Source of the DNA: Sphingomonas yabuuchiae
GTDB lineage: Bacteria; Pseudomonadota; Alphaproteobacteria; Sphingomonadales; Sphingomonadaceae
Assembly: GCF_001477495.1 (NCBI RefSeq)
Contig: NZ_LDTF01000025.1
Span: 1-53,550, forward strand
Length of the DNA: 53,550 nt
Direction of reading: 5' to 3'
Within the stretch, counting starts at the first letter, position 1. Each line of letters starts with the position of its first letter. Below are positions 43,164 to 51,932 of the stretch, in pieces. The position numbers and the translations under genes are program-made. The notes beneath the pieces were generated by a model. The model was given only the letters and a program-made list of their open reading frames with translations, ran no database searches and was not told the origin of the DNA.

Positions 43164-43902
43164 AAACCTCCACGCCGAGATTGACGGCAAGCCGATCCTC
43201 AAAGGCCTGACGCTCGAGGTCAATGCGGGCGAAGTCCATGCGATCATGGGGCCGAACGGCGCGGGCAAGTCGACGCTGGGCTATGTGCTGGGCGGGCGTC
43301 CCGGTTACGAAGTGACCGAGGGTTCGGTGACGTTCGACGGCGTCGACCTGCTCGAGCTGGAGCCGAACGAGCGCGCCGCTGCGGGCCTGTTCCTGGGTTT
43401 CCAGTATCCGGTCGAGATCCCCGGCGTGTCCAACGTCCAGTTCCTGCGCGAGAGCCTGAACGCCCAGCGCGGGCAGCGTGACGAAAAGCCGCTCTCGGGT
43501 GGCGAATTCCTCAAGCTCGCCCGTGCGCAGGCCGATGGGCTGGGGCTGAACCAGGACATGCTCAAGCGTCCGGTCAATGTCGGCTTCTCGGGCGGTGAGA
43601 AGAAGCGCAACGAGATGGTCCAGATGGGCATCCTGAACCCCAAGTTCGCGATCTTGGACGAGACGGACTCCGGCCTCGACATCGACGCGCTGCGCATCGT
43701 CGGCGACGGCATCAACCGGATCATGCGCGCCCCCGACAAGGCGGTGCTGCTGATCACGCACTATCAGCGCCTGCTCGACTATGTGCAGCCCGACCGGGTG
43801 CATGTGCTGGCGGACGGCCGCATCGTGCGCTCGGGCGGCCCCGAACTCGCGCTCGAGCTGGAGCGTGAAGGCTATGCAGGCGTCGAGGAAGCGGCGGCGT
43901 GA
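43144..43902 (+). CDS. sufC: Fe-S assembly ATPase SufC
   Basis: 252 residues from ATG 43144 ([12 protein letters not shown] 43150 is also possible). ABC ATPase: Walker A GPNGAGKSTLG, signature FSGGEKKRNE, Walker B FAILDETDSGLD, H-loop LITHYQR. Energises the SufBC2D scaffold. Its ribosome site (AAAGGG) lies at the edge of the REP-like unit. GTGA overlap to sufD. Confidence 0.98.
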   Translation: MTMLKIENLHAEIDGKPILKGLTLEVNAGEVHAIMGPNGAGKSTLGYVLGGRPGYEVTEGSVTFDGVDLLELEPNERAAAGLFLGFQYPVEIPGVSNVQFLRESLNAQRGQRDEKPLSGGEFLKLARAQADGLGLNQDMLKRPVNVGFSGGEKKRNEMVQMGILNPKFAILDETDSGLDIDALRIVGDGINRIMRAPDKAVLLITHYQRLLDYVQPDRVHVLADGRIVRSGGPELALELEREGYAGVEEAAA

Positions 43903-44978
43903 CGACCACGCTGGAACTTCCCTCCACGCGCGAGGAGGCTTGGCGCTGGGCCGATATCGACGCGCTTCGCCGCGCGGCGGAGAGCGAGCGGGCGGTGCCG
44001 GTCGCCGGGGCGGACCGCTTCCTCGATTTGCCGGGTGCGCGGCTGCTGTTCGTCGACGGCGTGCTGGATGAAAGCGCCAGCATCCTTGGGACGGTGCAAC
44101 TGACCCAGATCGACGCCAGCGACCATCCGCTCGGGCGCCAGGCGCTGGGGCGTGGCTGGTCGCTGCGGCTGGACCGCGATGCGGTCGCCGAGCCGGTGCA
44201 GATTGTCCATGTCGCCAGCGGCGCGGCCAACCACCTGCCCGCGGAGATCGTACTGGCCGAGGATGCGGCCGCGCAGGTCTATGAGACCTATGTCGGGCGC
44301 GGCTGGACCAATAGGCTGACGCGGGTGAAGCTGGCGGCGTCGGCACGGCTGATGCGGGCGGTGCGGCTGTTGCAGGATGACGGCTTCGTGTCGCTGCGCG
44401 AGGAAGCCGAGCTGGGCGAGGGCGCGAGCCTGACCGCGACCTTCCTGGCGGCAGGAACGATGGGCGCGCGGATCGACGGCGGCATTACCCAGATCGGCGA
44501 CGGCGCCTATGCCGAGTTCGGCGGCGCGCTGCTGACCAAGGGCGAACTCAAGCAGGAATGCGCGGTCGCCTTGCGCCATGCCGCGCTGAACGGCCAGAGC
44601 CATCAGCTGTGGCGCGCGGTCGCCGCCGATCGCAGCCAGGCGAGCCTCGCCGCACGGGTCGAAGTGGCGCGCGATGCGCAGAAGACCGATGGCGAGCAGT
44701 CGCTGCGCGGCCTGCTGCTCCAGCGGACGGCAACGGTGAATCTGAAGCCTGAGCTGGAGATCTTCGCCGACGACGTGAAGTGCGCGCACGGCGCGACCGT
44801 GGGTGAACTCGATGCCAAGGCGCTGTTCTACATGCAGAGCCGGGGCATCCCGAAGCCCCGTGCGCAGGCGCTGCTGACCCGCGCCTTCGTGGCGGATGCG
44901 ATCGACCGGATCGGCAACGAGGTGGTGCGCGAAGCCTTTGCGGCGGATGCCGACGCCTGGCTGGAGGCGGCGCTTTGA
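43899..44978 (+). CDS. sufD: Fe-S assembly protein SufD
   Basis: 359 residues from GTG 43899. Beta-helix core and C-terminal FADDVKCAHGATVGELDAKALFYMQSRG (read in part) are typical of SufD, with the conserved Cys-x-His in KCAHGA. Partner of SufB and SufC. The stop overlaps the TTG start of sufS. Confidence 0.95.
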   Translation: MTTTLELPSTREEAWRWADIDALRRAAESERAVPVAGADRFLDLPGARLLFVDGVLDESASILGTVQLTQIDASDHPLGRQALGRGWSLRLDRDAVAEPVQIVHVASGAANHLPAEIVLAEDAAAQVYETYVGRGWTNRLTRVKLAASARLMRAVRLLQDDGFVSLREEAELGEGASLTATFLAAGTMGARIDGGITQIGDGAYAEFGGALLTKGELKQECAVALRHAALNGQSHQLWRAVAADRSQASLAARVEVARDAQKTDGEQSLRGLLLQRTATVNLKPELEIFADDVKCAHGATVGELDAKALFYMQSRGIPKPRAQALLTRAFVADAIDRIGNEVVREAFAADADAWLEAAL

Positions 44979-46180
44979 CGAGCGCCACGCCTCTCGACCG
45001 GGTGGCGGATTTTCCGGCGATCCCGGACGGCTGGGCCTATCTCGATACCGCCGCGACCGCGCAGAAGCCGCAGGCCGTGATCGACGCGATTACGCGGGCC
45101 TATGACACCAGCTATGCCACCGTGCATCGCGGCGTCTATCAGCGCTCGGCCGACATGACGGTGGCGTATGAGAAGGCGCGCGAGGCGACGGCACGGTTCA
45201 TCGGCGCGGGGTCGGCGAACGAGATCGTCTTTACGCGCGGCGCGACCGAGGGGATCAACCTCGTGGCGCAGTGTTGGGCCGCGACCAACCTCAAGGCGGG
45301 TGATCGCATCTTGCTGTCGATGCTGGAGCATCACTCCAACATCGTGCCGTGGCAGATGGTCGCCGAGCGGCTGGGCGTCGCGATCGACGTACTGCCGCTG
45401 ACGGTGGACCACCGTATCGACCTCGACGCGATGGAACACATGCTGACGCCCGCGCACAAGCTGGTGTCGCTGGGCCATGTGTCGAACGTGCTGGGCTCGG
45501 TGCTCGACGCGCGGCAGGCGGCCGATCTGGCGCATGGCGTCGGCGCGAAAATCCTGCTCGACGGGTGCCAGGCGGTGCCGCGCATCGCGGTCGATATGAA
45601 AGCGCTCGACTGCGATTTCTACGTCTTTTCGGGCCACAAGCTCTATGGCCCGACCGGCATCGGCGTGCTGTGGGCGCGGCCCGAACTGCTCGACGCCATG
45701 CCGCCCTATCAGGGTGGCGGCTCGATGATCGACCGGGTGAGCTTCGAGAAGACCACCTACGCCCCGCCGCCCGGCCGGTTCGAGGCGGGGACGCCGCATA
45801 TCGTCGGCGCGCTGGGGCTCCATGCTGCGATCGACTATGTCTCGGCGATCGGGCTGGATGCGATCCATGGGCATGAGGCGGCGCTGGTCGCGCAGGCGCG
45901 GGAAGGGTTGTCGGCGATCAACTCGGTGCGACTGCTGGGTCCTGAGGACTCGGCGGGAATCGTCAGTTTCGCGATCGAGGGGGTTCATCCCCACGATATC
46001 GGCACCATATTGGACGAGAGCCGGGTGGCGATCCGCGCAGGGCACCACTGCGCCCAGCCGCTGATGGACGCGCTCGGCCTGCCCGCCACCGCACGGGCGA
46101 GCTTCGGCGTATATAACGGACCCGATGACGTTGCGGCGCTGGTGGACGGCGTCCGGCGGGTCACGAGGATTTTCGGATGA
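44975..46180 (+). CDS. sufS: Cysteine desulfurase SufS
   Basis: 401 residues from TTG 44975, forced by the 4-nt overlap TTGA with sufD and the absence of a nearby ATG. Type II desulfurase: PLP-binding Lys in VFSGHKLYGPTG (near residue 220) and catalytic Cys in AGHHCAQPLMD (near residue 358). Removes sulfur from cysteine as persulfide for cluster building. No sufE is seen in the window. ATGA overlap to sufT. Confidence 0.97.
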   Translation: MTSATPLDRVADFPAIPDGWAYLDTAATAQKPQAVIDAITRAYDTSYATVHRGVYQRSADMTVAYEKAREATARFIGAGSANEIVFTRGATEGINLVAQCWAATNLKAGDRILLSMLEHHSNIVPWQMVAERLGVAIDVLPLTVDHRIDLDAMEHMLTPAHKLVSLGHVSNVLGSVLDARQAADLAHGVGAKILLDGCQAVPRIAVDMKALDCDFYVFSGHKLYGPTGIGVLWARPELLDAMPPYQGGGSMIDRVSFEKTTYAPPPGRFEAGTPHIVGALGLHAAIDYVSAIGLDAIHGHEAALVAQAREGLSAINSVRLLGPEDSAGIVSFAIEGVHPHDIGTILDESRVAIRAGHHCAQPLMDALGLPATARASFGVYNGPDDVAALVDGVRRVTRIFG

Positions 46181-46635
46181 GCGATTACAAGATCGAAGAG
46201 GTCGACAGCGTGGCGCAGCCGCCCAAGGCGCGCGTGCAGGACGTGGTCGAGGCACCCGCAGAGCGTCAGCGCGATTACCTGTCGGGCTTCCTGTCGCAAA
46301 AGCCGACCGCCGACGATCCGACCCAGCCGGGCGGAGCGCTGTATGACGGGATCATCGACGCGTTGAAGGATATTTTCGACCCCGAGATTCCGGTCAACAT
46401 CTATGACCTGGGGCTGATCTACGGCGTCGAAGTGACCGAGGGCGGCCATGCGGTCGTCACTATGACGTTGACCACCCCGCATTGCCCGGTCGCCGAGTCG
46501 ATGCCGGGCGAGGTTGAACTACGCGTCTCGGCGGTGCCGGGGATCGCGACCGCCGACGTCAACCTCGTCTGGGACCCGCCATGGGACCCGCAGAAGATGT
46601 CGGACGACGCCAAGCTCGAACTGGGGATGCTCTGA
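46177..46635 (+). CDS. sufT: SufT-like Fe-S maturation protein (MIP18/DUF59)
   Basis: 152 residues: variable N-terminus, then the DUF59 domain IFDPEIPVNIYDLGLIYGV and TLTTPHCPVAESMP with its conserved Cys, ending WDPPWDPQKMSDDAKLELG. Helps mature Fe-S proteins. Position after sufS is standard in alphaproteobacteria. Confidence 0.94.
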   Translation: MSDYKIEEVDSVAQPPKARVQDVVEAPAERQRDYLSGFLSQKPTADDPTQPGGALYDGIIDALKDIFDPEIPVNIYDLGLIYGVEVTEGGHAVVTMTLTTPHCPVAESMPGEVELRVSAVPGIATADVNLVWDPPWDPQKMSDDAKLELGML

Positions 46636-46637
46636 CC

Positions 46638-46991
46638 ATGGCGACCACCTTGCGTGCCCGTCCCGCCGCGTTGAACCTGACGCCCTCCGCCGAGGCGCGG
46701 ATCGCCGACCTGATGGCGCGCGCGCCGGAAGGCGCGATCGGGGTGAAGCTGTCGACGCCGCGTCGCGGCTGCTCGGGGCTGGCCTATTCGGTCGATTATG
46801 TCACCGAGGCCAAGGCGTTCGACGAGAAGATCGACACGCCGGGCGGCACGCTGTTCGTGGATGGCGGGTCGATCCTGTACCTGATCGGCTCGACCATGGA
46901 CTGGGTCGAGGACGACTTCACCGCCGGGTTCGTGTTCCAGAATCCCAACGCCAAGGGTGCGTGCGGGTGCGGGGAGAGCTTTACGGTTTGA
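46638..46991 (+). CDS. sufA: A-type Fe-S carrier SufA/IscA (HesB family)
   Basis: 117 residues from ATG 46638. HesB fold with the three cluster-binding cysteines: RRGCSGLAY and ACGCGESF. Carries assembled clusters to target proteins. Last gene of the operon, followed by an inverted repeat. Confidence 0.95.
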   Translation: MATTLRARPAALNLTPSAEARIADLMARAPEGAIGVKLSTPRRGCSGLAYSVDYVTEAKAFDEKIDTPGGTLFVDGGSILYLIGSTMDWVEDDFTAGFVFQNPNAKGACGCGESFTV

Positions 46992-47036
46992 GGGGAGGGT
47001 TCGGCCACTCAGGTCGAGCATTCTTTCCCATAGACG

Positions 47037-47164
47037 TTCCCCGGCGAAGGCCGGGGCCCAGTTTCTATTAGGCTGAGATGGCGGGATATCGCCGCGTGGG
47101 AGGCAAATGCCTCGCGCTGTCGAGAGTGCACCGCAACTGGGCCCCGGCCTTCGCCGGGGAACGG
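47037..47164. repeat. REP-like inverted repeat (family C) after sufA
   Basis: Arms of about 27 nt (GGCGAAGGCCGGGGCCCAGT and its complement) at 47037-47064 and about 47134-47164, nearly perfect. It lies between convergent sufA and HAD genes and may terminate both. Confidence 0.88.
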
Positions 47165-47170
47165 GTGGGA

Positions 47171-47833
47171 TTAGACCCGGTGTTCCAGCTTCAAACTCGC
47201 TCCGTCCCATTCCACGGATAAATCGCGATAATCCGCCACCGTCGCATGGGCGGTATCCATCGCGCCCCGGTGGGTTTCGGTAATCACCACGACCGTCATC
47301 CCCGCTGCTTCGGCCGCCGCGATCCCGGCGGGCGCATCCTCGAACGCCAGGCAATCCTCCGGCGCGACGCCCAGCCGCCTGGCACCGAGCAGGAAGCCAT
47401 CGGGGGCGGGCTTGCTTCGCTCCGCATCCTCCGCCGTCACGAACACGCCCGGTAAAGGCAAGCCCGCGGCCTTCAGCCGCACCTCCGCCAGCCGCCTGGG
47501 TGCAGAGGTGACGATGGCCCAGCGATCCGGTGGCAGCGCGGCCAAGAACGCGGCCGCGCCACCGATCGGCACCACGTCGCCCACGTCCAGCATCTCCGCC
47601 TCGGTCAGCGCATGCGCCTCCGCGACTGGATCGACGCCCGGCAGGTTCAGCCGCCGGATCGTCTCTACCGACTGAACCCCGTGGATGGTCGGCAGGAACG
47701 CCGCGACGTCGAGCCCCTGCCGCTCGGCCCAAACGGTCCAGGCGCGTTCGGCCGACGCGATGGAGCTGAGGATCGTCCCGTCCATGTCGAACAGGAAGCC
47801 GCCAAAGGCACGGGTCGGCAGGGCTATGGTCAT
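47171..47833 (-). CDS. HAD-IA family phosphatase
   Basis: 220 residues. Motif I FDMDGTILSS (nucleophile Asp), motif II VTSAPR, motif III KPAPDGFLLGA, motif IV FEDAPAGIAAAEAAGM; the cap is of the small helical beta-phosphoglucomutase/sugar-phosphatase type. Probably dephosphorylates a sugar phosphate. Exact substrate unknown. Confidence 0.92.
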   Translation of the reverse strand: MTIALPTRAFGGFLFDMDGTILSSIASAERAWTVWAERQGLDVAAFLPTIHGVQSVETIRRLNLPGVDPVAEAHALTEAEMLDVGDVVPIGGAAAFLAALPPDRWAIVTSAPRRLAEVRLKAAGLPLPGVFVTAEDAERSKPAPDGFLLGARRLGVAPEDCLAFEDAPAGIAAAEAAGMTVVVITETHRGAMDTAHATVADYRDLSVEWDGASLKLEHRV

Positions 47834-47842
47834 CGGCTGAGG

Positions 47843-48379
47843 TCAGTTCGCCTGGAACACGCCGCAGGCGATGCGGCCGCCGCTATTGCCGCTGGGATCG
47901 GTCTTCAGGTCGTCGGCCCCGGCATGGATGACGATCGCCGAGCCGTCCGCATCGAGCAGCCCCGCCATGGTCGCGCCCGGCAACACGACGCCCAGCGTTC
48001 CGCGTCCGTCATTGCCGATGGTCATGTTGGGCATGTCGCCCTCATGCGGCCCCTGCGGGTTCATGCTGCCATGCTGACGCTGCGTCGGGTTCCAATGGCC
48101 GCCCGCCGTGGTGAAGTCCGGCGCGTCGCAGCGGCCGACCGTGTGGACGTGCACGCCATGCATACCCGCCGGCACGTTCATCGCGTCGAGGGTGATGCGC
48201 AGCCCCCCGGCGACCTCGGTCGCGGTGGCGCGACCCGCATCCGCGCCGGTGCCGGTCCGCAGGCTGGCGGTCGCGCTGGCGCCGTTCGGGGTGGGGGAGC
48301 CCGTCTCCATCTTCGTCTGGTCGCAGGCCCCCAGGCCCAGCGCGACGGTGCCGATGGTCAACAGCGTGAGATATTTCAT
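47843..48379 (-). CDS. sodC: Cu/Zn superoxide dismutase, lipoprotein
   Basis: 178 residues. Signal peptide with lipobox LGAC (Cys at 19), so anchored in a periplasm-facing membrane. Metal ligands: GVHVHTVGRC, GGHWNP, GPHEGDMPN and AIVIHAGADD; the disulfide pair (GRC and RIACGVF) is present. Detoxifies periplasmic superoxide. It lies 9 nt upstream of the HAD gene, in the same direction. Confidence 0.96.
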   Translation of the reverse strand: MKYLTLLTIGTVALGLGACDQTKMETGSPTPNGASATASLRTGTGADAGRATATEVAGGLRITLDAMNVPAGMHGVHVHTVGRCDAPDFTTAGGHWNPTQRQHGSMNPQGPHEGDMPNMTIGNDGRGTLGVVLPGATMAGLLDADGSAIVIHAGADDLKTDPSGNSGGRIACGVFQAN

Positions 48380-48418
48380 GACGCAAGCTCCCTGTTCGAT
48401 ATGCGTTGTTGCGGCGTG

Positions 48419-48970
48419 TTACCCGCCGGTTTCAAGCGGCCAACGCATTACGGGTTCATAGGATGCGCCGCCATGCCCCAGATGGCTTTGGTAGAGCACC
48501 AGATGCGCCATAGTGAAGGGCTCGCTCGACAGGCCCGCATGGACCGCGCGCCACCCCTCAATCTCGGGCGCGCGTCCTGCCGAGCCGGGCAGGCGGGCGA
48601 GCGTGATGTGCGGCAGATACGCACGCGACTCGGGCGAGAGGCCCGCCCGGACACAGGCTTGATCGACCTTGCGATGGAGATGGGCCAGCGCATCGTGCGG
48701 CGTGACGCCCGCCCAGAGCGTGTCGACCCGCCCCTTGCGATCGAAGGTGCCGACGCCCGAAATCCGCAACCTGGGGGCGGGGGCGTGAACCTGGCCCAGC
48801 GTGGCGGCGATGTCCTCGGCCACCGGGCGGTCGACCTCACCGATGAAGCGCAGGGTCAGGTGCAGCTGCTCATCGTCCTGCCAGCGAGCCTGGGGAACGC
48901 CGTCCATCGCATCGGCGAGCATGTCGCGGATGGCGGGCGGCGGGCGGAGGGCGACGAACAGGCGGACCAT
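48419..48970 (-). CDS. thpR: RNA 2',3'-cyclic phosphodiesterase (2H family, ThpR)
   Basis: 183 residues with the two 2H motifs H37-L-T39 (QLHLTLRFIG) and H121-I-T123 (LPHITLARL), starting MVRLFVALRPP as in ThpR/LigT. Opens 2',3'-cyclic phosphates on RNA. Divergent from the BI-1 family gene. Confidence 0.94.
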   Translation of the reverse strand: MVRLFVALRPPPAIRDMLADAMDGVPQARWQDDEQLHLTLRFIGEVDRPVAEDIAATLGQVHAPAPRLRISGVGTFDRKGRVDTLWAGVTPHDALAHLHRKVDQACVRAGLSPESRAYLPHITLARLPGSAGRAPEIEGWRAVHAGLSSEPFTMAHLVLYQSHLGHGGASYEPVMRWPLETGG

Positions 48971-49020
48971 GACAAAATATGTCTATCGCATTCCGTCGCG
49001 CCCACGGGAACCTCCCCCGC

Positions 49021-49049
49021 TTGAAAAGCGTCCCCAACAGAGCGATATT
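49021..49049 (+). promoter_or_regulatory. Promoter of the BI-1 family gene
   Basis: TTGAAA (49021-49026), 17-nt spacer, GATATT (49044-49049), 45 nt before the start codon. Confidence 0.65.
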
Positions 49050-49093
49050 TCGCCTAACCGGCATATGGCCGGGCAAAGGAGCAATAGTTCACC

Positions 49094-49840
49094 ATGGCAA
49101 ACTGGTCTGATCCACGGCCGAGCGCCGCGCCGTTCGGTACCACAGCCACCACGGGCTCGACCGCTTATGATGCGGGTCTGCGTTCGTACATGCTGTCCGT
49201 CTACAACTACATGACGTCGGGCGTGCTGCTGACGGGTATCGTCGCGCTGCTCTTCGCATGGGGTGGCCGCGACAGCATGGCCGCGCAGGTCTTCCTGAAC
49301 GGCGGCGCGCTGAAATACGTCATCATGTTCGCGCCACTGGGCTTCGTGTTCGCGCTGAGCATGGGCGTGAACCGTATGAAGACCTCGACGATGCAGCTGC
49401 TCTTCTGGGCGTTCGCGGTCGTCATGGGCCTGTCGATGTCGACCATCTTCCTGGTCTATAGCGGCGGTTCGATCGCGGGGGCGTTCTTCGCGACCGCAGC
49501 GGGCTTCGCGGCGCTCAGCCTCTACGGCTACACCACCAAGCGTGACCTGTCGGCGTTCGGCACCTTCCTGATCATCGGTCTGGTCGGCCTGATCGTCGCC
49601 AGCATTATCAACATCTTCCTCCAGTCGGGGACGATGGGTCTGGTGATCAGCTTCGTCGGCGTGCTGCTGTTCGCAGGCCTGACCGCCTATGACACGCAGC
49701 GCACCAAGTCGCTCTACTACGAGGTGCGCGGCACCAGCATGCAGGACCGCGTGGTCATCATGTCGGCGCTGAGCCTGTATCTCGACTTCATCAACATGTT
49801 CATGTTCCTTCTGCGTCTGACCGGCTCCAGCCGCGACTGA
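49094..49840 (+). CDS. Bax inhibitor-1 / YccA family membrane protein
   Basis: 248 residues with seven membrane helices and the family's closing pattern AGLTAYDTQRTKSLYYEV and ALSLYLDFINMFMFLLRL. Bacterial members are proposed to act as pH-dependent calcium leak channels or to modulate membrane proteases. AAAGGAG precedes the start. Single gene with its own promoter and a strong terminator. Confidence 0.95.
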   Translation: MANWSDPRPSAAPFGTTATTGSTAYDAGLRSYMLSVYNYMTSGVLLTGIVALLFAWGGRDSMAAQVFLNGGALKYVIMFAPLGFVFALSMGVNRMKTSTMQLLFWAFAVVMGLSMSTIFLVYSGGSIAGAFFATAAGFAALSLYGYTTKRDLSAFGTFLIIGLVGLIVASIINIFLQSGTMGLVISFVGVLLFAGLTAYDTQRTKSLYYEVRGTSMQDRVVIMSALSLYLDFINMFMFLLRLTGSSRD

Positions 49841-49865
49841 TCGGATCGACAGAGCCAATCCAACG

Positions 49866-49896
49866 GGCCCGGCGGCATATCCGCCGGGCCTTTTTT
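49866..49896 (+). terminator. Rho-independent terminator
   Basis: Perfect 10-bp stem GGCCCGGCGG/CCGCCGGGCC, 5-nt loop, six T. Confidence 0.95.
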
Positions 49897-49916
49897 CATG
49901 AGAAGGGGATGCGGCC

Positions 49917-50705
49917 ATGCGCCTGTCGATCGACGTGACGCTCGACTATGTCCTGAAGCAACCGGCCGATATCCTGCTCCAAATCGAGGCGGCGGCGACG
50001 CCCGACCAGCGGCTGGAGCATCAGTCGCTGACCATCTGGTCCGATCACCCGGTGGCGGCCGTGCGCGGCGAGGGCGGGATCGGGCAACGCTGCTGGATAC
50101 GTGCCGATCATGGTCTGCTCGCGCGTTATGAGGCGGTCGTCGTGGTCGAACGCCCGGCCGTCCGGTTGGAGGGGCTGGCGGCGACCCCGGCCAGGGGGCT
50201 CTCGGGCGACCTCATTCCCTATCTGCTGCCCAGCCGTTACTGCGAATCGGACCGGCTGGAGGGCTTTGTCCGCCAGCGTTTCGCGGGGCTTTCCGGCGGC
50301 GCGATGGCGGCGGCGCTGGCCGATTGGGTGGCGACTCGCATGATCTATCAATCGGGCGGATCGAGCGGCGTCACGACCGCGCTGGATACCTTCGGATCGC
50401 GCAGTGGCGTGTGTCGCGACTATACCCATTTGCTGGTGGCGCTGGCGCGGGCGGCGGAAATTCCGGCGCGCTGCGTCGCGGCCTATGCGCCCGGCGTCGA
50501 CCCGCCCGATTTCCACGCGGTGGCCGAGCTGTGGCTGGAGGGCGGCTGGCATCTGGTCGACGCGACCGGCATGGCGCAGGCGGATGAAATCGCGCGGGTG
50601 TGCGTCGGGCGCGACGCGACCGACATCGCCTTCATGACCGTGTTCGGCGAGGCGCAGCTTTGCGATCAACGGGTTACGGTGCGGCGGTTGGACGGATCGG
50701 CATAG
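49917..50705 (+). CDS. Transglutaminase-like cysteine protease family protein
   Basis: 262 residues. N-terminal beta domain (residues 1-100), then the transglutaminase core with the triad C166 (SGVCRDYTH), H200 (DFHAVAELWL) and D215 (WHLVDATG). No signal peptide is visible, so it is probably cytoplasmic. Bacterial members are mostly peptidases or amidases; no substrate can be assigned. Confidence 0.92.
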   Translation: MRLSIDVTLDYVLKQPADILLQIEAAATPDQRLEHQSLTIWSDHPVAAVRGEGGIGQRCWIRADHGLLARYEAVVVVERPAVRLEGLAATPARGLSGDLIPYLLPSRYCESDRLEGFVRQRFAGLSGGAMAAALADWVATRMIYQSGGSSGVTTALDTFGSRSGVCRDYTHLLVALARAAEIPARCVAAYAPGVDPPDFHAVAELWLEGGWHLVDATGMAQADEIARVCVGRDATDIAFMTVFGEAQLCDQRVTVRRLDGSA

Positions 50706-50759
50706 GAACGCTTGTCCGATCTGGCTCGTTGATCCTGTCCACTATGATGGGGAAGTGAC

Positions 50760-51035
50760 ATGAACGACAGCATCGACGATCGCGCGCTGGACAGCGTCTC
50801 GGTCGCGCCGGGCGGCGAGCAGGCCGAACAGGGCAATCGCCCGCGTCCCCCCGAACAGGATGCCGGGCAGGATCCCGCCATCACCCAGGATTTGCAGAAG
50901 AATCCGCAGGATGTCGACGCCCAGCTCGACGAGAGCCTGGATGAATCGATGGACGCCAGCGATCCACCCTCGATCACCCAGCCCGGCCGCGACGGCCCGG
51001 CCGAATCGTCGGGCTATAGCGAAGAGGATCGCTGA
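50760..51035 (+). CDS. Small acidic protein of unknown function (91 aa)
   Basis: ATG 50760 with GGGGAA 6 nt upstream. Very rich in Asp, Glu, Gln and Pro. The LDESLDESMDASDPPS segment resembles the 'DE-S-PASDP' motif of small proteobacterial proteins of unknown role; I recall the motif but cannot name the family. Likely disordered. A terminator-like hairpin follows at 51052-51082. Confidence 0.7.
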   Translation: MNDSIDDRALDSVSVAPGGEQAEQGNRPRPPEQDAGQDPAITQDLQKNPQDVDAQLDESLDESMDASDPPSITQPGRDGPAESSGYSEEDR

Positions 51036-51051
51036 TCCGCATTGCATGACG

Positions 51052-51082
51052 GGGGGCGAGGGCCGAAAAGGTTCTCGCCCCC
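51052..51082 (+). terminator. Terminator-like hairpin
   Basis: GGGGGCGAG/CTCGCCCCC stem of 9 bp with a 13-nt loop, 17 nt past the stop; a pyrimidine-rich tail follows rather than a pure T-run. Confidence 0.7.
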
Positions 51083-51307
51083 ACTTCTTTCATACGGAAT
51101 TCGACTGCCGTTGCGCGATCGCAACAAACTTGTCGAATGTGTCGGAGATGGGCGTCATTCGGGAAATTGATTGCTACGATAGTCATTCGTCGCAATCTAT
51201 GTTGCGGCGCGGCGTTTTTCATGTTCGTCTGTCCCAGCTCGTTCAGCGTTGCGTTAACCAAATGGGCGCATGATGATCGGGTCAGTTTCGATTGGGCGGG
51301 GTGATGT

Positions 51308-51865
51308 ATGGGATCGAGGAGCAGACCAGCCGAAGGCGCGATGACCTTGGCGGAAATGAAGGAATTTGCAGGTTTCGCCGCAGCGACGCAGCGTTATATC
51401 CGCCGGTCGCTCGATATCGGGCTGGACCGCGAGGACGCGATGACGCGCTGGTCGCGCGACGTGGTTGAGGCGGCGAGCATCCGCGCCCAGGCCCGGCTGT
51501 ATCGCAACCTGCCGGAAATCCGACACCTGATCCCGGTCGATAGCGGCCTGGAGTCGCTGGAGCCGTTCATGGCGCCGTTCGTCACGATCGCGGCCTTCGA
51601 TCTGGGGCAGGGGCGGCTGACCAGCTTTTCGGCCTTCCGGTTCCTCTATGAGCGGCTGATCGGTGCCGAGGTGCGCCCATGGCTACCCTCGATCTTCTGT
51701 GCGGCGGCGGCGTTGCCGCATCTGCACCCCGAATTGCGGCGCCAGCTTCTCCAGTCGATCAGCGAAGCGGCGGCGACGGCGGCGGGCTGGTCGAGCCGTC
51801 AGCCCGCCTTCTTCCCGCACTGGGTCGAGAAGGTCGACACCAACGGCACGTCGCTGGCCAACTGA
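51308..51865 (+). CDS. Uncharacterised helical protein (185 aa)
   Basis: Mainly alpha-helical, no signal peptide or membrane segment. Recognisable stretches only of general type: MTLAEMKEFAGFAAATQRYI, EVRPWLPSIFCAAAALPHL. The start could also be ATG 51341 (MTLAEMKEF). Codon use looks like neighbouring genes. No family recognised. Upstream (51083-51307) is relatively AT-rich and contains a GTTGCG/CGCAAC dyad at 51110-51125. Confidence 0.65.
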   Translation: MGSRSRPAEGAMTLAEMKEFAGFAAATQRYIRRSLDIGLDREDAMTRWSRDVVEAASIRAQARLYRNLPEIRHLIPVDSGLESLEPFMAPFVTIAAFDLGQGRLTSFSAFRFLYERLIGAEVRPWLPSIFCAAAALPHLHPELRRQLLQSISEAAATAAGWSSRQPAFFPHWVEKVDTNGTSLAN

Positions 51866-51932
51866 TGGCGTGCGGTGGCGGGCCGGGGGGCTCCGCCATC
51901 GCGCCCACTCCTCCGGCGCTAGGCAGGGATTC

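Noticed and set aside
26365..47164. CRISPR array
   Set aside because: The repeats are inverted, hairpin-forming and irregularly spaced, with no array of equal spacers and no cas genes.
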